Positions 49,663 through 60,674 of a stretch of 64,000 nt of DNA are shown piece by piece. Position 1 is the stretch's first letter; each line of letters begins with the position of its first letter. Position numbers and translations under genes: made by a program. The notes under the pieces were generated by a model. That model was not told the DNA's origin and made no database searches. It saw nothing but the letters and a program-made list of their open reading frames with translations. The DNA is from Alphaproteobacteria bacterium (GTDB lineage Bacteria; Pseudomonadota; Alphaproteobacteria; Reyranellales; Reyranellaceae). The stretch spans positions 62,001 to 126,000 of the forward strand of contig JAFKFL010000014.1 of assembly GCA_017308235.1 (NCBI GenBank). Direction: 5' to 3'.

Positions 49663-50727
49663 ATGACGACGCCTTTGCCTCCGGCCGCGGTTGACGCGCG
49701 GCATCTTACGGACGTGCTGCGCCGTGGCGGTGTACTGAACGAGGAAGGGTGCGTGCGCGAGGTCACGGTCGTGAGCTCGCAGCCCACAGTTCTGTCGCGC
49801 ATCACGCGGCTGGCACTCGTCTACGATCGCGCCGTCGCCGCGCCGCGTACGCTGATCCTCAAATCCGAGCTGCCCAATGCTCCCTCGGGCTTGGGGGAAT
49901 CGGGCCGGCACGAGGTCGCGTTCTATACCGATGTCGCCGCGGCGACGCCCGTGCGCTTTACGCCACGATGTTTCGCCGCCTCCTGGAACGCCGAGACCAA
50001 GGCGTGGCACCTGCTGCTCGAGGATCTTGGCGAGTCGCACGCCATCGCGACGGCCTGGCCGGTGCCGCCGACCGTAGCGCAATGCGAGCGCATCCTGCAG
50101 GCCTATGCGCGCTTCCACGCGGCCTGGTGGGACGACGCACGACTCGGCAAATCGGTCGGAACATGGGCCGCCAGGGACGAGACGGCGCAGAACGTCGCCA
50201 ACGCGCGCGACCAGTTCCGCCTCTTCTGCGATCATCTCGGTGACCGGCTGTCACCCGAACGACGCGATCTCTATGAGCGTTTCTTCGAGGCCGCGCCGCG
50301 CCTTGCGGAGCGCTATCACTCGCATCGCCATCTCACGCTCATCCACGGCGATTCGCATGTCTGGAACAGCTTCTTACCGCGCGACGGTGGCGATGACGTG
50401 CGCATTTTCGACTGGGATGCCTGGCGCATCGGCACGGCCATGGCAGATCTTGCCTACATGATGGCGCTGCACTGGTCTCCCGAGCGCCGGCGGCGGTTGG
50501 AACGGCCGTTGCTCGATCACTATCACGCCGCGCTGCTGGCTGAAGGCGTGCAGGGCTATGACCGGCAGGCGCTCGACGATGACTACCGGCGGATGGTGCT
50601 GGGGCTGATCATGACCCCGGTCTGGCAGGCCGGCGCCAACATCCCGCCTGCGATCTGGTGGCATCACTTCGAACGCATCCTGCCGGCGGTCGATGATCTT
50701 GGTTGTCGCGCGTTGCTGGAGGCTTGA
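49663..50727 (+). CDS. APH-like phosphotransferase (kinase-fold)
   Basis: 354 residues. The catalytic loop is LIHGDSHVWN (H228-N235, D230 as base) and the metal Asp is in IFDWDAW (D250). An N-terminal lobe has LILKSELPNA with the ATP lysine. The layout is the aminoglycoside-phosphotransferase/choline-kinase-like superfamily, in the branch related to ecdysteroid kinases (DUF1679-like). The substrate may be an alcohol or sugar. It starts 8 bases after a palindrome and lies between two copies of direct repeat C/D, suggesting it was inserted. Confidence 0.8.
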   Translation: MTTPLPPAAVDARHLTDVLRRGGVLNEEGCVREVTVVSSQPTVLSRITRLALVYDRAVAAPRTLILKSELPNAPSGLGESGRHEVAFYTDVAAATPVRFTPRCFAASWNAETKAWHLLLEDLGESHAIATAWPVPPTVAQCERILQAYARFHAAWWDDARLGKSVGTWAARDETAQNVANARDQFRLFCDHLGDRLSPERRDLYERFFEAAPRLAERYHSHRHLTLIHGDSHVWNSFLPRDGGDDVRIFDWDAWRIGTAMADLAYMMALHWSPERRRRLERPLLDHYHAALLAEGVQGYDRQALDDDYRRMVLGLIMTPVWQAGANIPPAIWWHHFERILPAVDDLGCRALLEA

Positions 50728-50757
50728 ACCCGCCTGCCGACGCGTGCGGCGACAAGC

Positions 50758-50789
50758 AATCGCTCGGCGTCAACCTCGCGGCGGCTTGA
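50758..50789. repeat. direct repeat D (duplicate of a gene end)
   Basis: An exact 32-base copy of the end of the diiron gene, 30 bases after the stop of the phosphotransferase gene and outside any coding region. It is followed at once by the palindromic element at 50793. Confidence 0.95.
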
Positions 50790-50792
50790 GTG

Positions 50793-50887
50793 AGGATCCC
50801 TCGGCTTCGCTTCGGGATGACACCGTTGCTGAGGCACCATCGACACCGCGAGTTAGGTGTCATCCCGAGCCAAAGGCGAGGGATCTT
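50793..50887. repeat. dispersed palindromic element, GGGATGACA type
   Basis: Arms AGGATCCCTCGGCTTCGC..GGGATGACACC and the inverted counterpart ...TGTCATCCCGAGCC...GGGATCTT pair over about 30 bases with a variable centre. This is a different family from the repeats at 9431 and 11505. It separates the convergent phosphotransferase and binding-protein genes and may act as a terminator. Confidence 0.75.
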
Positions 50888-50900
50888 TCCCGTCCGCCCG

Positions 50901-52112
50901 TCACTCCGCGGCGATGGGGGCGCCGGTGGGGACCATGCGCTGGCCGTCGAAGGTCAGCATCTGGAGCTTCTTGAAGAGGTTGTAGTTGTCGGGCGTGGTG
51001 CCGACCGTAACGCCGGGCCGCAGCATCGCCACCCGCACGTCCTTGAGATGGGCCGCCTGGTCCATCACGCATTTGCGGGTCACGTCGGCGCCGCAGCGCT
51101 TCAGCATCTCGACCATCAACTGGCCTTCGACATAGGCCGCGACCGGCAAGGTGTCGGCCTTGTCGTCGGCCGGAAGGTACTTCTCTATCCACGACTTGTA
51201 GGCCCGAAGGTCGGGGTCGTTCTGCAGCTCCGGATCGGAGGGATCGACGAAGACCGAAGAGGAGACGGCGCCCCTGGAGGCATCGAGACCGGCCGGGATG
51301 TAAGTGCGCGCGATCGAGGCGGCGGGGAAGGCGATCAGCGTCAACGGATGCCAGTCGAGATCGCGCGCCTTGCGCAGCGCTTGCACGGTCTGCTTCTGGG
51401 TCGCCACGATCACCAGCGTGTCGGCGCCGCTGCCGCGCAGCGCGATGATCTGTGACTCGACGGTTGGATCGCTGATCTCGAAGCTCTGCTCGCCCACCAG
51501 CATCTCCTTCGCCCGCGCGCCGAGACCGCTCTGCAGGCCGGCCAGGTACTCCTTACCGAAATCGTCGTTCTGATAGAGGATCGCCACCTTGCCGTGCGGC
51601 CGCACCGAGAGGATATGCTTGGCGAACGCCTTCACCTCGGTGTCGTAGTTGGGCAGGCCGGGCAGGGTCCACGGGTATTCCTTCGGATCGTTGAACTTGG
51701 CGATGCCGCTCTGCACCAGGAGCTGCGGGACGTGCCGGCTGTTGAGGTACTTGCGCACAGCGAGGCCGGTCGACGTGCCGAGCGGCGAGAAGATGGCGAA
51801 GACGCCATCGGCCTCCACGAGCTTGCGCGTCTGCTCGACGGTCTTGGGCGGGCTGAAACCGTCGTCGGCCGAGATGAGCTCGATCCGCCGGCCGTTGACG
51901 CCGCCATTGTCGTTCACCATCGCGAAGTAGGCGATCGAAGCGCGGCCGAGCGTGCCGTAGGCGGAGACCGGTCCACTGTAGGCCACGGTCTGGCCGAGCT
52001 TGATGCTGGTTGCGGTGACGCCGGGTTCGGCCGGCGCCTGGGCGATGGCGAGGCGCGCCAACAGCAGCGACAGCACGGCAGCCGCCGTGGTGAGTGCGGC
52101 TCTGCGGATCAT
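50901..52112 (-). CDS. branched-chain amino-acid-type ABC binding protein (LivJ-like)
   Basis: 403 residues with a signal peptide (ALTTAAAVLSLLLARLAIAQ). The core GVTATSIKLGQTVAYSGPVSAYGTLGRASIAYFAMVNDNGGVNGRRIELISADDGFSPPKTVEQTRKLVEADGVFAIFSPLGT is that of Leu/Ile/Val-type periplasmic binding proteins, which also take aromatic acids. No LivHMGF partners are adjacent. The ATG at 52112 lies 6 bases behind the MarR gene stop, so the two are one operon with the Rieske gene. A ligand related to that oxygenase is likely. Confidence 0.85.
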   Translation of the reverse strand: MIRRAALTTAAAVLSLLLARLAIAQAPAEPGVTATSIKLGQTVAYSGPVSAYGTLGRASIAYFAMVNDNGGVNGRRIELISADDGFSPPKTVEQTRKLVEADGVFAIFSPLGTSTGLAVRKYLNSRHVPQLLVQSGIAKFNDPKEYPWTLPGLPNYDTEVKAFAKHILSVRPHGKVAILYQNDDFGKEYLAGLQSGLGARAKEMLVGEQSFEISDPTVESQIIALRGSGADTLVIVATQKQTVQALRKARDLDWHPLTLIAFPAASIARTYIPAGLDASRGAVSSSVFVDPSDPELQNDPDLRAYKSWIEKYLPADDKADTLPVAAYVEGQLMVEMLKRCGADVTRKCVMDQAAHLKDVRVAMLRPGVTVGTTPDNYNLFKKLQMLTFDGQRMVPTGAPIAAE

Positions 52113-52117
52113 GATCG

Positions 52118-52636
52118 TCACTTTCTCGTCCTCCCGCCTTCCTTTTGAACAACACGCCGCGTGTCGGGTCCTGATGCGAGCGCGCTTTCGAGCTGGTCGA
52201 GCAGTGCCAGCAGTTGCTCGGTCCGACCGGGGCCGAAACGTCGCGCGATGTCCTGATGAATGCCGTCGAGGAAAGGCGCGACACGCGTCACCATCGCCGT
52301 GCCCTTGGGTGAAAGCGACACCAGGCTCTGCCGCGAATCTGACTCGCCGGGCCGGCGTTTGATGTATTTCGTGGCTTCGAGATCCTTCAGGATGCGGGAG
52401 AGGCTGGGCGCCAGCAGCCAGGCGCGTTCGGCGAGCCGGCTGGTCTCCATTTCGCCTTCGAGATAGAGCACGCGGATCACCCGCCACTGCTGCTCGGTGA
52501 TGCCGCCCTTGCGATGATGCGGGCGGAAATAGGCCATCACCGCTTCGCGCGCGCGCAGGAGCGCGATCGGCAGTGATCGCGTGTCGTCCTTGAGACGCGA
52601 TCGCGGGAAGTCGGCGACGGGCTTGCGGTCGGTCAT
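52118..52636 (-). CDS. MarR-family regulator, HpaR-like
   Basis: 172 residues: LPIALLRAREAVMAYFRPHHRKGGITEQQWRVIRVLYLEGEMETSRLAERAWLLAPSLSRILKDLEATKYIKRRPGESDSRQSLVSLSPKGTAMV. This is a MarR winged helix with the LREA..FRP opening and RPGESDSRQS wing loop of HpaR-type repressors of aromatic catabolism. It is 30 bases behind the Rieske gene stop, same direction. Likely ligand: an aromatic acid. Confidence 0.85.
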   Translation of the reverse strand: MTDRKPVADFPRSRLKDDTRSLPIALLRAREAVMAYFRPHHRKGGITEQQWRVIRVLYLEGEMETSRLAERAWLLAPSLSRILKDLEATKYIKRRPGESDSRQSLVSLSPKGTAMVTRVAPFLDGIHQDIARRFGPGRTEQLLALLDQLESALASGPDTRRVVQKEGGRTRK

Positions 52637-52666
52637 GGCACGCCCCGTCTGTCGAGCATGGGCCCC

Positions 52667-53869
52667 TCAGGCATCGACCACGAAGTTGCCGGCCTCGAAG
52701 ACGATCGGCGGCGCGTCCGGGTCGAAGCTCACGCCGACCGGATCTTCGCCCTTTTGCACCGCGTTCACCTGGCTGTTCAGCATCCGCCGCAACAACAAGA
52801 TGCCCTGATCGCTGGAGGCGAGGTGCTCGTCGGAATGAAAGGTGATGGCGCCCTGACCGATCTGCGCCTCCCAGTCGCCGGGAAAGTCGCGCCGCTCCTC
52901 TTGTGTCATGTCCTTCCAGCGCTTGCGGTTGGTGGCGGCACCGGCGCCCTTGGGCAGGAACACGCCTTTCTCGCGCACGCGGCCGGCGGTGTAGATGCGG
53001 TAGTGGGTGTCGTCGATCGGCAGCGTCCAACCAAGGCTCTCGACCCGCCCGTAGCCGCCGACATAGGGATTGGGCACGACGCGCAGGGTCGGCAGGGCAA
53101 CCTCGGTGGTGCGCCGCATGATGCGGCCGTCATCGAGCGTGCGGGTCGAGAACGCCTTCACGCCGCGCGCGGTGTAGTCCCACGTCACCTTGGGCATCTG
53201 GTTCATGACTTCGGTGAACTGCGTGCCGCTGAAATTCCCGTGCAGGATCGGCACGTGATAGGTGTCGAGCACGTTCTCGTAATGCTGCAGCCAGTTGCAG
53301 GGCGCGATAGCATCGCCGCCGCTGCCGATACTGGTGTCGTCGGCATCGACGAACTCGCCGGCCTCCAGCACCTCCAGGCACTCGTAGCGCTGCAGAACAG
53401 GCTTCTTCGCCGGCGGTCCCATGTAGGTGAAGATCAGGCCGTAGCGTTCCTGCACGGGATACCAGGGCTGGCGGACGCGATCGCGCATCCGGCCGCCGTC
53501 GGGCTCGCACGGCTGCTCCAGGCAATGGCCTTCGACGTCGAACAGCCAGCCGTGATAGCAGCAGCGGATGCCGCGCTCCTCGACCTTGCCGTAGTAGAGC
53601 GTGGTGCCGCGATGGCAGCAGCGCGCCTGGACGAGGCCGGGCCGACCCTGGCCGTCGCGGAACAGCACCAGGTCTTCGCCCAGGATACGCACCTCGCGAG
53701 GTGTCCGCGTCGCGTGCGCGGCGAGCCCGACGGGATGCCAGTAGCGGCGCATCAGCTCGCCCATCGGCGTGCCGCGCCCGACTTCGGTCAGGGCCGCGAT
53801 GTAGCTGGGCGGCTTGCTTTCGTAAGCGGTGCCTGAATCGATCGATGCCGCGGCGTCGTGCCCGTTCAT
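52667..53869 (-). CDS. Rieske 2Fe-2S ring-hydroxylating oxygenase, alpha subunit
   Basis: 400 residues. The Rieske cluster ligands are C84, H86 (ARCCHRG) and C103, H106 (RCCYHGW). The mononuclear iron site follows with ENVLDTYHVPILHG (D202, H205, H210). This is the alpha subunit of an oxygenase that hydroxylates or demethylates an aromatic or similar substrate. It lacks an adjacent reductase or ferredoxin. The ATG at 53869 follows GGGAGAACGGC. It heads a minus-strand unit with MarR and a binding protein, with IclR just upstream, a catabolic island. Confidence 0.9.
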   Translation of the reverse strand: MNGHDAAASIDSGTAYESKPPSYIAALTEVGRGTPMGELMRRYWHPVGLAAHATRTPREVRILGEDLVLFRDGQGRPGLVQARCCHRGTTLYYGKVEERGIRCCYHGWLFDVEGHCLEQPCEPDGGRMRDRVRQPWYPVQERYGLIFTYMGPPAKKPVLQRYECLEVLEAGEFVDADDTSIGSGGDAIAPCNWLQHYENVLDTYHVPILHGNFSGTQFTEVMNQMPKVTWDYTARGVKAFSTRTLDDGRIMRRTTEVALPTLRVVPNPYVGGYGRVESLGWTLPIDDTHYRIYTAGRVREKGVFLPKGAGAATNRKRWKDMTQEERRDFPGDWEAQIGQGAITFHSDEHLASSDQGILLLRRMLNSQVNAVQKGEDPVGVSFDPDAPPIVFEAGNFVVDA

Positions 53870-53901
53870 GCCGTTCTCCCTGCGAGCGGTGAACCATATA
53901 A

Positions 53902-53913
53902 TTAACATGTTAA
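53902..53913. promoter_or_regulatory. palindrome in the Rieske promoter
   Basis: TTAACATGTTAA is a perfect 12-base palindrome in an AT-rich pocket (TATAATTAACATGTTAAG) 33 bases upstream of the Rieske ATG and 44 bases downstream of the IclR stop. It is a fair candidate for a MarR or IclR operator. Confidence 0.5.
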
Positions 53914-53956
53914 GTTTCGAAGTGACCGACGTCAAATGGCGCCGCGTTGGCGACCA

Positions 53957-54775
53957 TCAATGGCGCGGGAGGTCGGTGGCTTCGACGGCGGCCACGATTT
54001 CGGCTGCCGCCGCTTTCAGGTGGCCGAGATGCCGGTCGACGATCGTCGACGTGCTGCAGGCGCGATGGACCCAGATCAGGTTGATGCAGCCATGGACCCG
54101 TCTGCGACCGCGCAGGGGAACCGAGATTCCCCAGGTGCCATCGATGGATCCGCCGTTCAGGCCGGGCAGGCGGGTCAAGGCCCGGTCGCGCTCGCCGTAG
54201 CCGAGGCGGCGCACATCGTCGAGAACCGCCTGCATGCGGCCCGACCGCACGAAGGTGCGGACAAGTTCTTCGTCGGCGTCTTCGAGGCGGCCGAGGATCT
54301 TTGCCGTCTCGCTTGCCGGCGCGAAGGCGAGATAGGCCCGGCCGGCGCCGGAAAACGCCATGCTGATGCGCCGGCCGATCGGCGCGCGGTCGAGCCGAAA
54401 CGGGCTGAGCGAGCGCGTGGACTCGCACAGCTTGATCGCATCGCCGGCGCGCACGGCAAGATCGGTCGGCCATTTCACGCGGGCGCACAGACGATCGAGC
54501 ACCGGCGCCGCGGCCGCGATCAGGCGTTCATTCCGCGCGCTCGCCGAGCGGATCTCGTCGAGGCTGATGCCGCGACGATAGCGATGGTCGTCGATCCCGC
54601 GGCGGACCATGTGATGCGCTTCCAGGGTCGCCAGGATGCGCAGCAGGCTCGGCTTGGAGATTCCCGATTTGAGATGGAGATCGTGCAGTGACTGCGGTCG
54701 CGCCTCGCCGTGGATGATGCGCAGGACCTCGAGACCGCGTGCCAGGCCGCGCAACTGATCTCCGGTGCTCCCCAT
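53957..54775 (-). CDS. IclR-family transcriptional regulator
   Basis: 272 residues. N-terminal winged helix LRGLARGLEVLRIIHGEARPQSLHDLHLKSGISKPSLLRILATLEAHHMVRRGIDDHRYRRG, then the IclR effector domain (AAAPVLDRLCARVKWPTDLAVRAGDAIKLCESTRSLSPFRLDRAPIGRRISMAFSGAGRAYLAF). The ATG at 54775 has GAGGATCGAGACC before it; a longer upstream frame is not supported. It lies between the Rieske operon (same strand) and the divergent ABC/sulfatase operon, so it could control either. Confidence 0.85.
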   Translation of the reverse strand: MGSTGDQLRGLARGLEVLRIIHGEARPQSLHDLHLKSGISKPSLLRILATLEAHHMVRRGIDDHRYRRGISLDEIRSASARNERLIAAAAPVLDRLCARVKWPTDLAVRAGDAIKLCESTRSLSPFRLDRAPIGRRISMAFSGAGRAYLAFAPASETAKILGRLEDADEELVRTFVRSGRMQAVLDDVRRLGYGERDRALTRLPGLNGGSIDGTWGISVPLRGRRRVHGCINLIWVHRACSTSTIVDRHLGHLKAAAAEIVAAVEATDLPRH

Positions 54776-54887
54776 GGTCTCGATCCTCGCATTCCGGCCG
54801 GCGGAAAGTCCAGCTTTTCGCATTGTCGGCGGGGAGCCGGCGGGTACGCTCGCTCCATAAAGAAGATCAGGGAGGATTCGCGGGCCG

Positions 54888-55724
54888 ATGGCTCCAGGCG
54901 CCGATTTCGTCGCTCCGCCGATTGACGCGCATGCGGTGGCTCGGCCGATCCTCACCGTCAGCCATCTCGCCAAGTCGATCGGTGACGGCACGGCGGCGCT
55001 GAACGTCATCGGCGACGCCGATTTCACCGTCCGCGAGGGCGAGTTCCTCTCGCTGGTCGGCCCTTCGGGCTGCGGCAAGACCACGTTGCTGATGTGTCTC
55101 GCCGGCCTCTTTCCGCTCACCTCAGGCTCGGTCAGCTTTGGCGGCGCGCCAGTCGACGGACCGCCGCCCGGCGTCGCGGTGGTGTTCCAGGATTACAGCC
55201 GCTCGCTGCTGCCGTGGAAGAGCAACCTCGACAACGTGCTGTTCGGCATGCGCCGGGTCGAGGACACCGATGCGCGGCAGAAGCGCGAACGCGCGCGCGA
55301 GCTGTTGGCAAGCGTCGGGCTCTCCGACTTCGAGCAGCATTATCCCTGGCAGGTGTCGGGCGGCATGCAGCAGCGCGTCGCCATCGCGCGGGCGCTAGCC
55401 TCGCGCTCGCGGCTCCTGCTGCTCGACGAGCCGTTGGCGGCGGTCGATGCCCAGACCCGGGCCGAGATGCAGGATCTGCTGCTCGAACTCGCTGCCCGCT
55501 ATCGCCAGACCTGTCTCCTCGTCACCCACGACGTGGACGAGGCGGTCTATGTCGCCGACCGGGTGCTGGTGCTGTCGCGCCGGCCGACCCGCGTCGTCGA
55601 GGACATCACCGTGCCGCTCGGCAAGCCGCGCGACCAGATCGAGACGCGCGAGCATCGCGTCTATCTCGAGATCCGCCACACCGTGCTGACGCGCATCCGC
55701 GCGATGAAGCACGCCAACCCCTGA
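54888..55724 (+). CDS. ABC transporter ATP-binding protein (SsuB/AtsC-like)
   Basis: 278 residues. Walker A GPSGCGKTT, Q-loop VVFQDYSRSLLPW, signature VSGGMQQR, Walker B LLLLDEPLAAVD and switch His in VTHDVDEAVYVADRVLVLSRRPTRVVEDI. This is the nitrate/sulfonate/taurine class of importer ATPases. GGGAGGATT lies about 10 bases before the ATG. It leads a five-gene operon with a binding protein, two permeases and an arylsulfatase. Confidence 0.9.
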   Translation: MAPGADFVAPPIDAHAVARPILTVSHLAKSIGDGTAALNVIGDADFTVREGEFLSLVGPSGCGKTTLLMCLAGLFPLTSGSVSFGGAPVDGPPPGVAVVFQDYSRSLLPWKSNLDNVLFGMRRVEDTDARQKRERARELLASVGLSDFEQHYPWQVSGGMQQRVAIARALASRSRLLLLDEPLAAVDAQTRAEMQDLLLELAARYRQTCLLVTHDVDEAVYVADRVLVLSRRPTRVVEDITVPLGKPRDQIETREHRVYLEIRHTVLTRIRAMKHANP

Positions 55725-55742
55725 TCGCACCCGGAGTTCGCC

Positions 55743-56717
55743 ATGATCCCACGCATTCGACTGGCTTCGCTCTTCGCCGTCCTGCTTGCCGCTATTGTCG
55801 GTATCGCGGCGCCGGCTTCGGCACAGCAGAAGCTCAAGGTCGCCTTGCTGCGCAGCACGGCCATGATCCCGATCATCGATGCGGAGAAGATGGGCTATTT
55901 CAAGCGCGAGGGCATCGAGATCGAGATCGTCACCCTGAACAATGGCCCGGCAGCGCTCTCGGCGGTGGTGAGCGGCTCGGCCGATATCGGCTGGGCGGCG
56001 ACCATGCCGGTCATCAGCGCTGTCGCCGAGAAGCAGCCGATCCGGGCGTTCCTGTCCAACAATTTCGAGCGTTGGCCCGAGCCGCTGTTCACGCACCTGA
56101 TCGCGTCGGAGCGCTCCGGCATCAAGACGGTGGCCGATCTCAAGGGCAAGACCGCGGCCTCCAACGCGACCAACGGCGGCTGCGACCTGATGATCCGCGA
56201 GCATATCCGGGCCGCCGGCATCCCGGCCGATACCGTGAAGATGGCGGTGATCCCGTTCCCGCAGATGCTGGCGGCGCTCGAGCTCGGCACCGTCGACGCC
56301 GTCTGCATCATCGATCCGTTCTACGTTTCGGCGATGCAGTCGGCGAAGATCAAGCCGAAGGAGCTGGCCGCCGGCATGCTGGCCGACCTGCCCAAGATCG
56401 GCGCCTTCGCAGCCGATGCCTACTTTGCCCGCGCGGACTGGCTGGCCAAGAACGGCAAGGCAGCGGCCGGCTTCATGCGCGCGCTGTCTGCCGCCGACAA
56501 GGATCTCACCGCCGATCCGGCGAAGTATCGCGCCCTGCTGGAGAGCGAGTTCAAGATGCCGGCGGCACTTGCCAGCCAGATCCCCGTTGCCCTCAACACC
56601 GGCAGCATGGTTGCGGACGTCAAGGACTACAAACCGGTCATCGAGGGGCTGGTCCGCACCGGCCTGCTGGCCAAGCCGATCGACGCCGCTGAAGTGATCT
56701 TCCCGATCACGCCCTGA
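55743..56717 (+). CDS. NMT1/SsuA-like substrate-binding protein
   Basis: 324 residues. Signal peptide ASLFAVLLAAIVGIAAPASAQ, then LKVALLRSTAMIPIIDAEKMGYFKREGIEIEIVTLNNGPAALSAVVSGSADIGWAATMPVISAVAEKQPIRAF and TVADLKGKTAASNATNGGCDLMIREHIRAAGI. This is the NMT1/SsuA-like periplasmic fold that binds sulfonates, sulfate esters, nitrate or pyrimidines. A GGAGTTCGCC ribosome site precedes the ATG. Context with an arylsulfatase favours a sulfate ester. Confidence 0.85.
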   Translation: MIPRIRLASLFAVLLAAIVGIAAPASAQQKLKVALLRSTAMIPIIDAEKMGYFKREGIEIEIVTLNNGPAALSAVVSGSADIGWAATMPVISAVAEKQPIRAFLSNNFERWPEPLFTHLIASERSGIKTVADLKGKTAASNATNGGCDLMIREHIRAAGIPADTVKMAVIPFPQMLAALELGTVDAVCIIDPFYVSAMQSAKIKPKELAAGMLADLPKIGAFAADAYFARADWLAKNGKAAAGFMRALSAADKDLTADPAKYRALLESEFKMPAALASQIPVALNTGSMVADVKDYKPVIEGLVRTGLLAKPIDAAEVIFPITP

Positions 56718-56768
56718 ACCGGCGGCCAGGGACGAAGGGCGGAGACGAAGGGAAGGGGAGCGGCGGTC

Positions 56769-57532
56769 ATGGCGATGACCAAGCGGCTGGCGGGCATCGT
56801 CCTCGCCGTGCTGGCCTGGGCCGGGCTTGCCCGCTCGGGGCTGGTTCCTGCCGAGTATTTTCCGCCGCCGCTCACCGTCGCCGCGGCCGGATGGGCGCTC
56901 CTGGTCTCCGGCGATTTCCCGTCGCAGATCGCGACGACGTGCCTGCGGATGATCGCAGGTCTCCTGGTCGCGACCGGCCTCGGCCTCGCCGTCGCGATCA
57001 TGACGGGGCGCTACCAGCTCCTCTATCGCATGCTGGAGCCGGTGGTCGGCATGCTGCGTGTGTTGCCACCGCCGGCCATCGTGCCGATCTCGATCTTCGC
57101 CTTCGGAATCGGACCCGGGCTCTTCCTCTTTATCATCGCCTTCGCATCGTTCTGGCCGATCTACATGAACGCGGCCAACGCCCTGCAGGCGAGCGAGCCG
57201 GTGCAACTCCTGACCGGGCGTTCGCTGGGCTATTCGCGCTGGGAAATCCTGCTGCGGCTGCGCCTGCCGGCGGCGCTGCCCGAGATCGTCACCGGCATCC
57301 GTGTCGGCGCCGGGATCGCGCTGCTCGCGACGGTCGCTGCGGAGATGCTGGCGGGCCAGAGCGGCCTCGGCTTCCTTCTCTACGATGCCGCCTTCACGCT
57401 TCGCACCGCCGACATGTTCGCGATCATGGTGGTGATCGGCGTTCTCGGCCTTCTGTTCAACGCGCTGGTCCGCCAGGCCAGCCGGCTGGTGATCGGCTGG
57501 CACCTGGCGATGACAGCGCTGGGAGGCTCGGC

Positions 57533-57536
<4 letters not shown>
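56769..57536 (+). CDS. ABC transporter permease 1 (SsuC-like)
   Basis: 255 residues, about six membrane helices, with the permease loop LGYSRWEILLRLRLPAALPEIVTGIRVGAGIALLATVAAEMLAG (EAA-type motif that docks on the ATPase). Same BPD-type fold as SsuC/TauC. It begins 51 bases behind the binding-protein gene. Its TGA overlaps the GTG start of permease 2, so the two are translationally coupled and probably form a heterodimer, unlike SsuC homodimers. Confidence 0.9.
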
Positions 57537-59939
<2,403 letters not shown>

Positions 59940-60021
59940 CAGTGCCTTAATCTGCCGAAATTGCAGACGCAACGCCGCGCCGGGCCTCGCGTTAGTGGGG
60001 GATACTGCACTGGAGGATGTC

Positions 60022-60252
60022 ATGACCTTGCGACACGCCCCCTTCGCCGTGCTCGCCGCCCTGGGCCTACTACTCGCGGGTTGCGGCAATAATCCAACGG
60101 ATCGGGCGTTGACCGGCGGCGCGATCGGCGCAGGTACGGGTGCCGTGGTCGGCTCCACGATGGGCTCGCCGCTGGGCGGCGCCGTTGTGGGCGGCCTGGG
60201 CGGCGCAGCCATCGGCGCGGCGACCACGCCCCGCCGCGACTATAGATATTAG
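60022..60252 (+). CDS. glycine-zipper lipoprotein
   Basis: 76 residues. The lipobox LLAGC lies in a short signal (HAPFAVLAALGLLLAGC), followed by a glycine-zipper helix pair (LTGGAIGAGTGAVVGSTMGSPLGGAVVGGLGGAAIGAAT) that resembles the OmpA-like/YMGG glycine zippers. CTGGAGGATGTC precedes the ATG at 60022. It is anchored to the membrane by lipid. Such proteins are usually stress-linked, but no direct evidence is present. Confidence 0.8.
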   Translation: MTLRHAPFAVLAALGLLLAGCGNNPTDRALTGGAIGAGTGAVVGSTMGSPLGGAVVGGLGGAAIGAATTPRRDYRY

Positions 60253-60280
60253 TATAGCCCCAATCGTGATGCTCAGAGTG

Positions 60281-60310
60281 ACGGGCGGTCCGGGCCCCCG
60301 GACCGCCCGT
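60281..60310 (+). terminator. strong GC-rich hairpin after the lipoprotein gene
   Basis: ACGGGCGGTCCGG pairs with CCGGACCGCCCGT over 13 bases with a 4-base loop, 28 bases behind the stop. No T-run follows, so it may act as a Rho-assisted or mRNA-stabilising hairpin. Confidence 0.55.
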
Positions 60311-60360
60311 TGCGAGTTATCCACGTGCAACTTTCCAGCCGGTCCGTGCATTCTTGTTGC

Positions 60361-60588
60361 ATGAAACTACACCCAATGAGCCGGTTCGACCCCTCGAAAC
60401 CCTGCTTCGTTCATGACCGCGTTGAAGGGCTGACCATCGCCTGGTCACCCGACTGGGCGCCTGCCTACAGCCTTTTCGCCCGCGAGGACGCGGGCGGTGT
60501 CGTCGATTTCGACGGATTGGCGTTGGACGGCTGGAGAGAGTCGCCGCGGTTTGTGCTGCCGCCTGAGTGCATGCTGCCCGACGACTGA
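60361..60588 (+). CDS. small hypothetical protein
   Basis: 75 residues from the ATG at 60361 (another at 60376). Reads MSRFDPSKPCFVHDRVEGLTIAWSPDWAPAYSLFAREDAGGVVDFDGLALDGWRESPRFVLPPECMLPDD: aromatic, acidic, no signal peptide. No domain recognised and no good ribosome site. It sits between the lipoprotein and the small winged-helix-like gene. Confidence 0.5.
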   Translation: MKLHPMSRFDPSKPCFVHDRVEGLTIAWSPDWAPAYSLFAREDAGGVVDFDGLALDGWRESPRFVLPPECMLPDD

Positions 60589-60674
60589 GGGCCGCGTCTC
60601 GGCGCCAGCTAAGCGCCGTTCAGGCCTGTTGATCGGGCTGGGGCGGGAGCGCAAGGCCCGATAAGCTCGGCCCG

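Noticed and set aside
50901..53030. A single 709-residue fused protein covering binding protein, MarR region and part of the Rieske gene
   Set aside because: The frame stays open by chance through the MarR and Rieske genes in another phase. The true binding-protein gene starts at 52112 with its own signal peptide.
55395..57503. A 702-codon open frame on the minus strand
   Set aside because: Antisense to the ABC importer genes. The product is Arg/His/Gln-rich shadow sequence.
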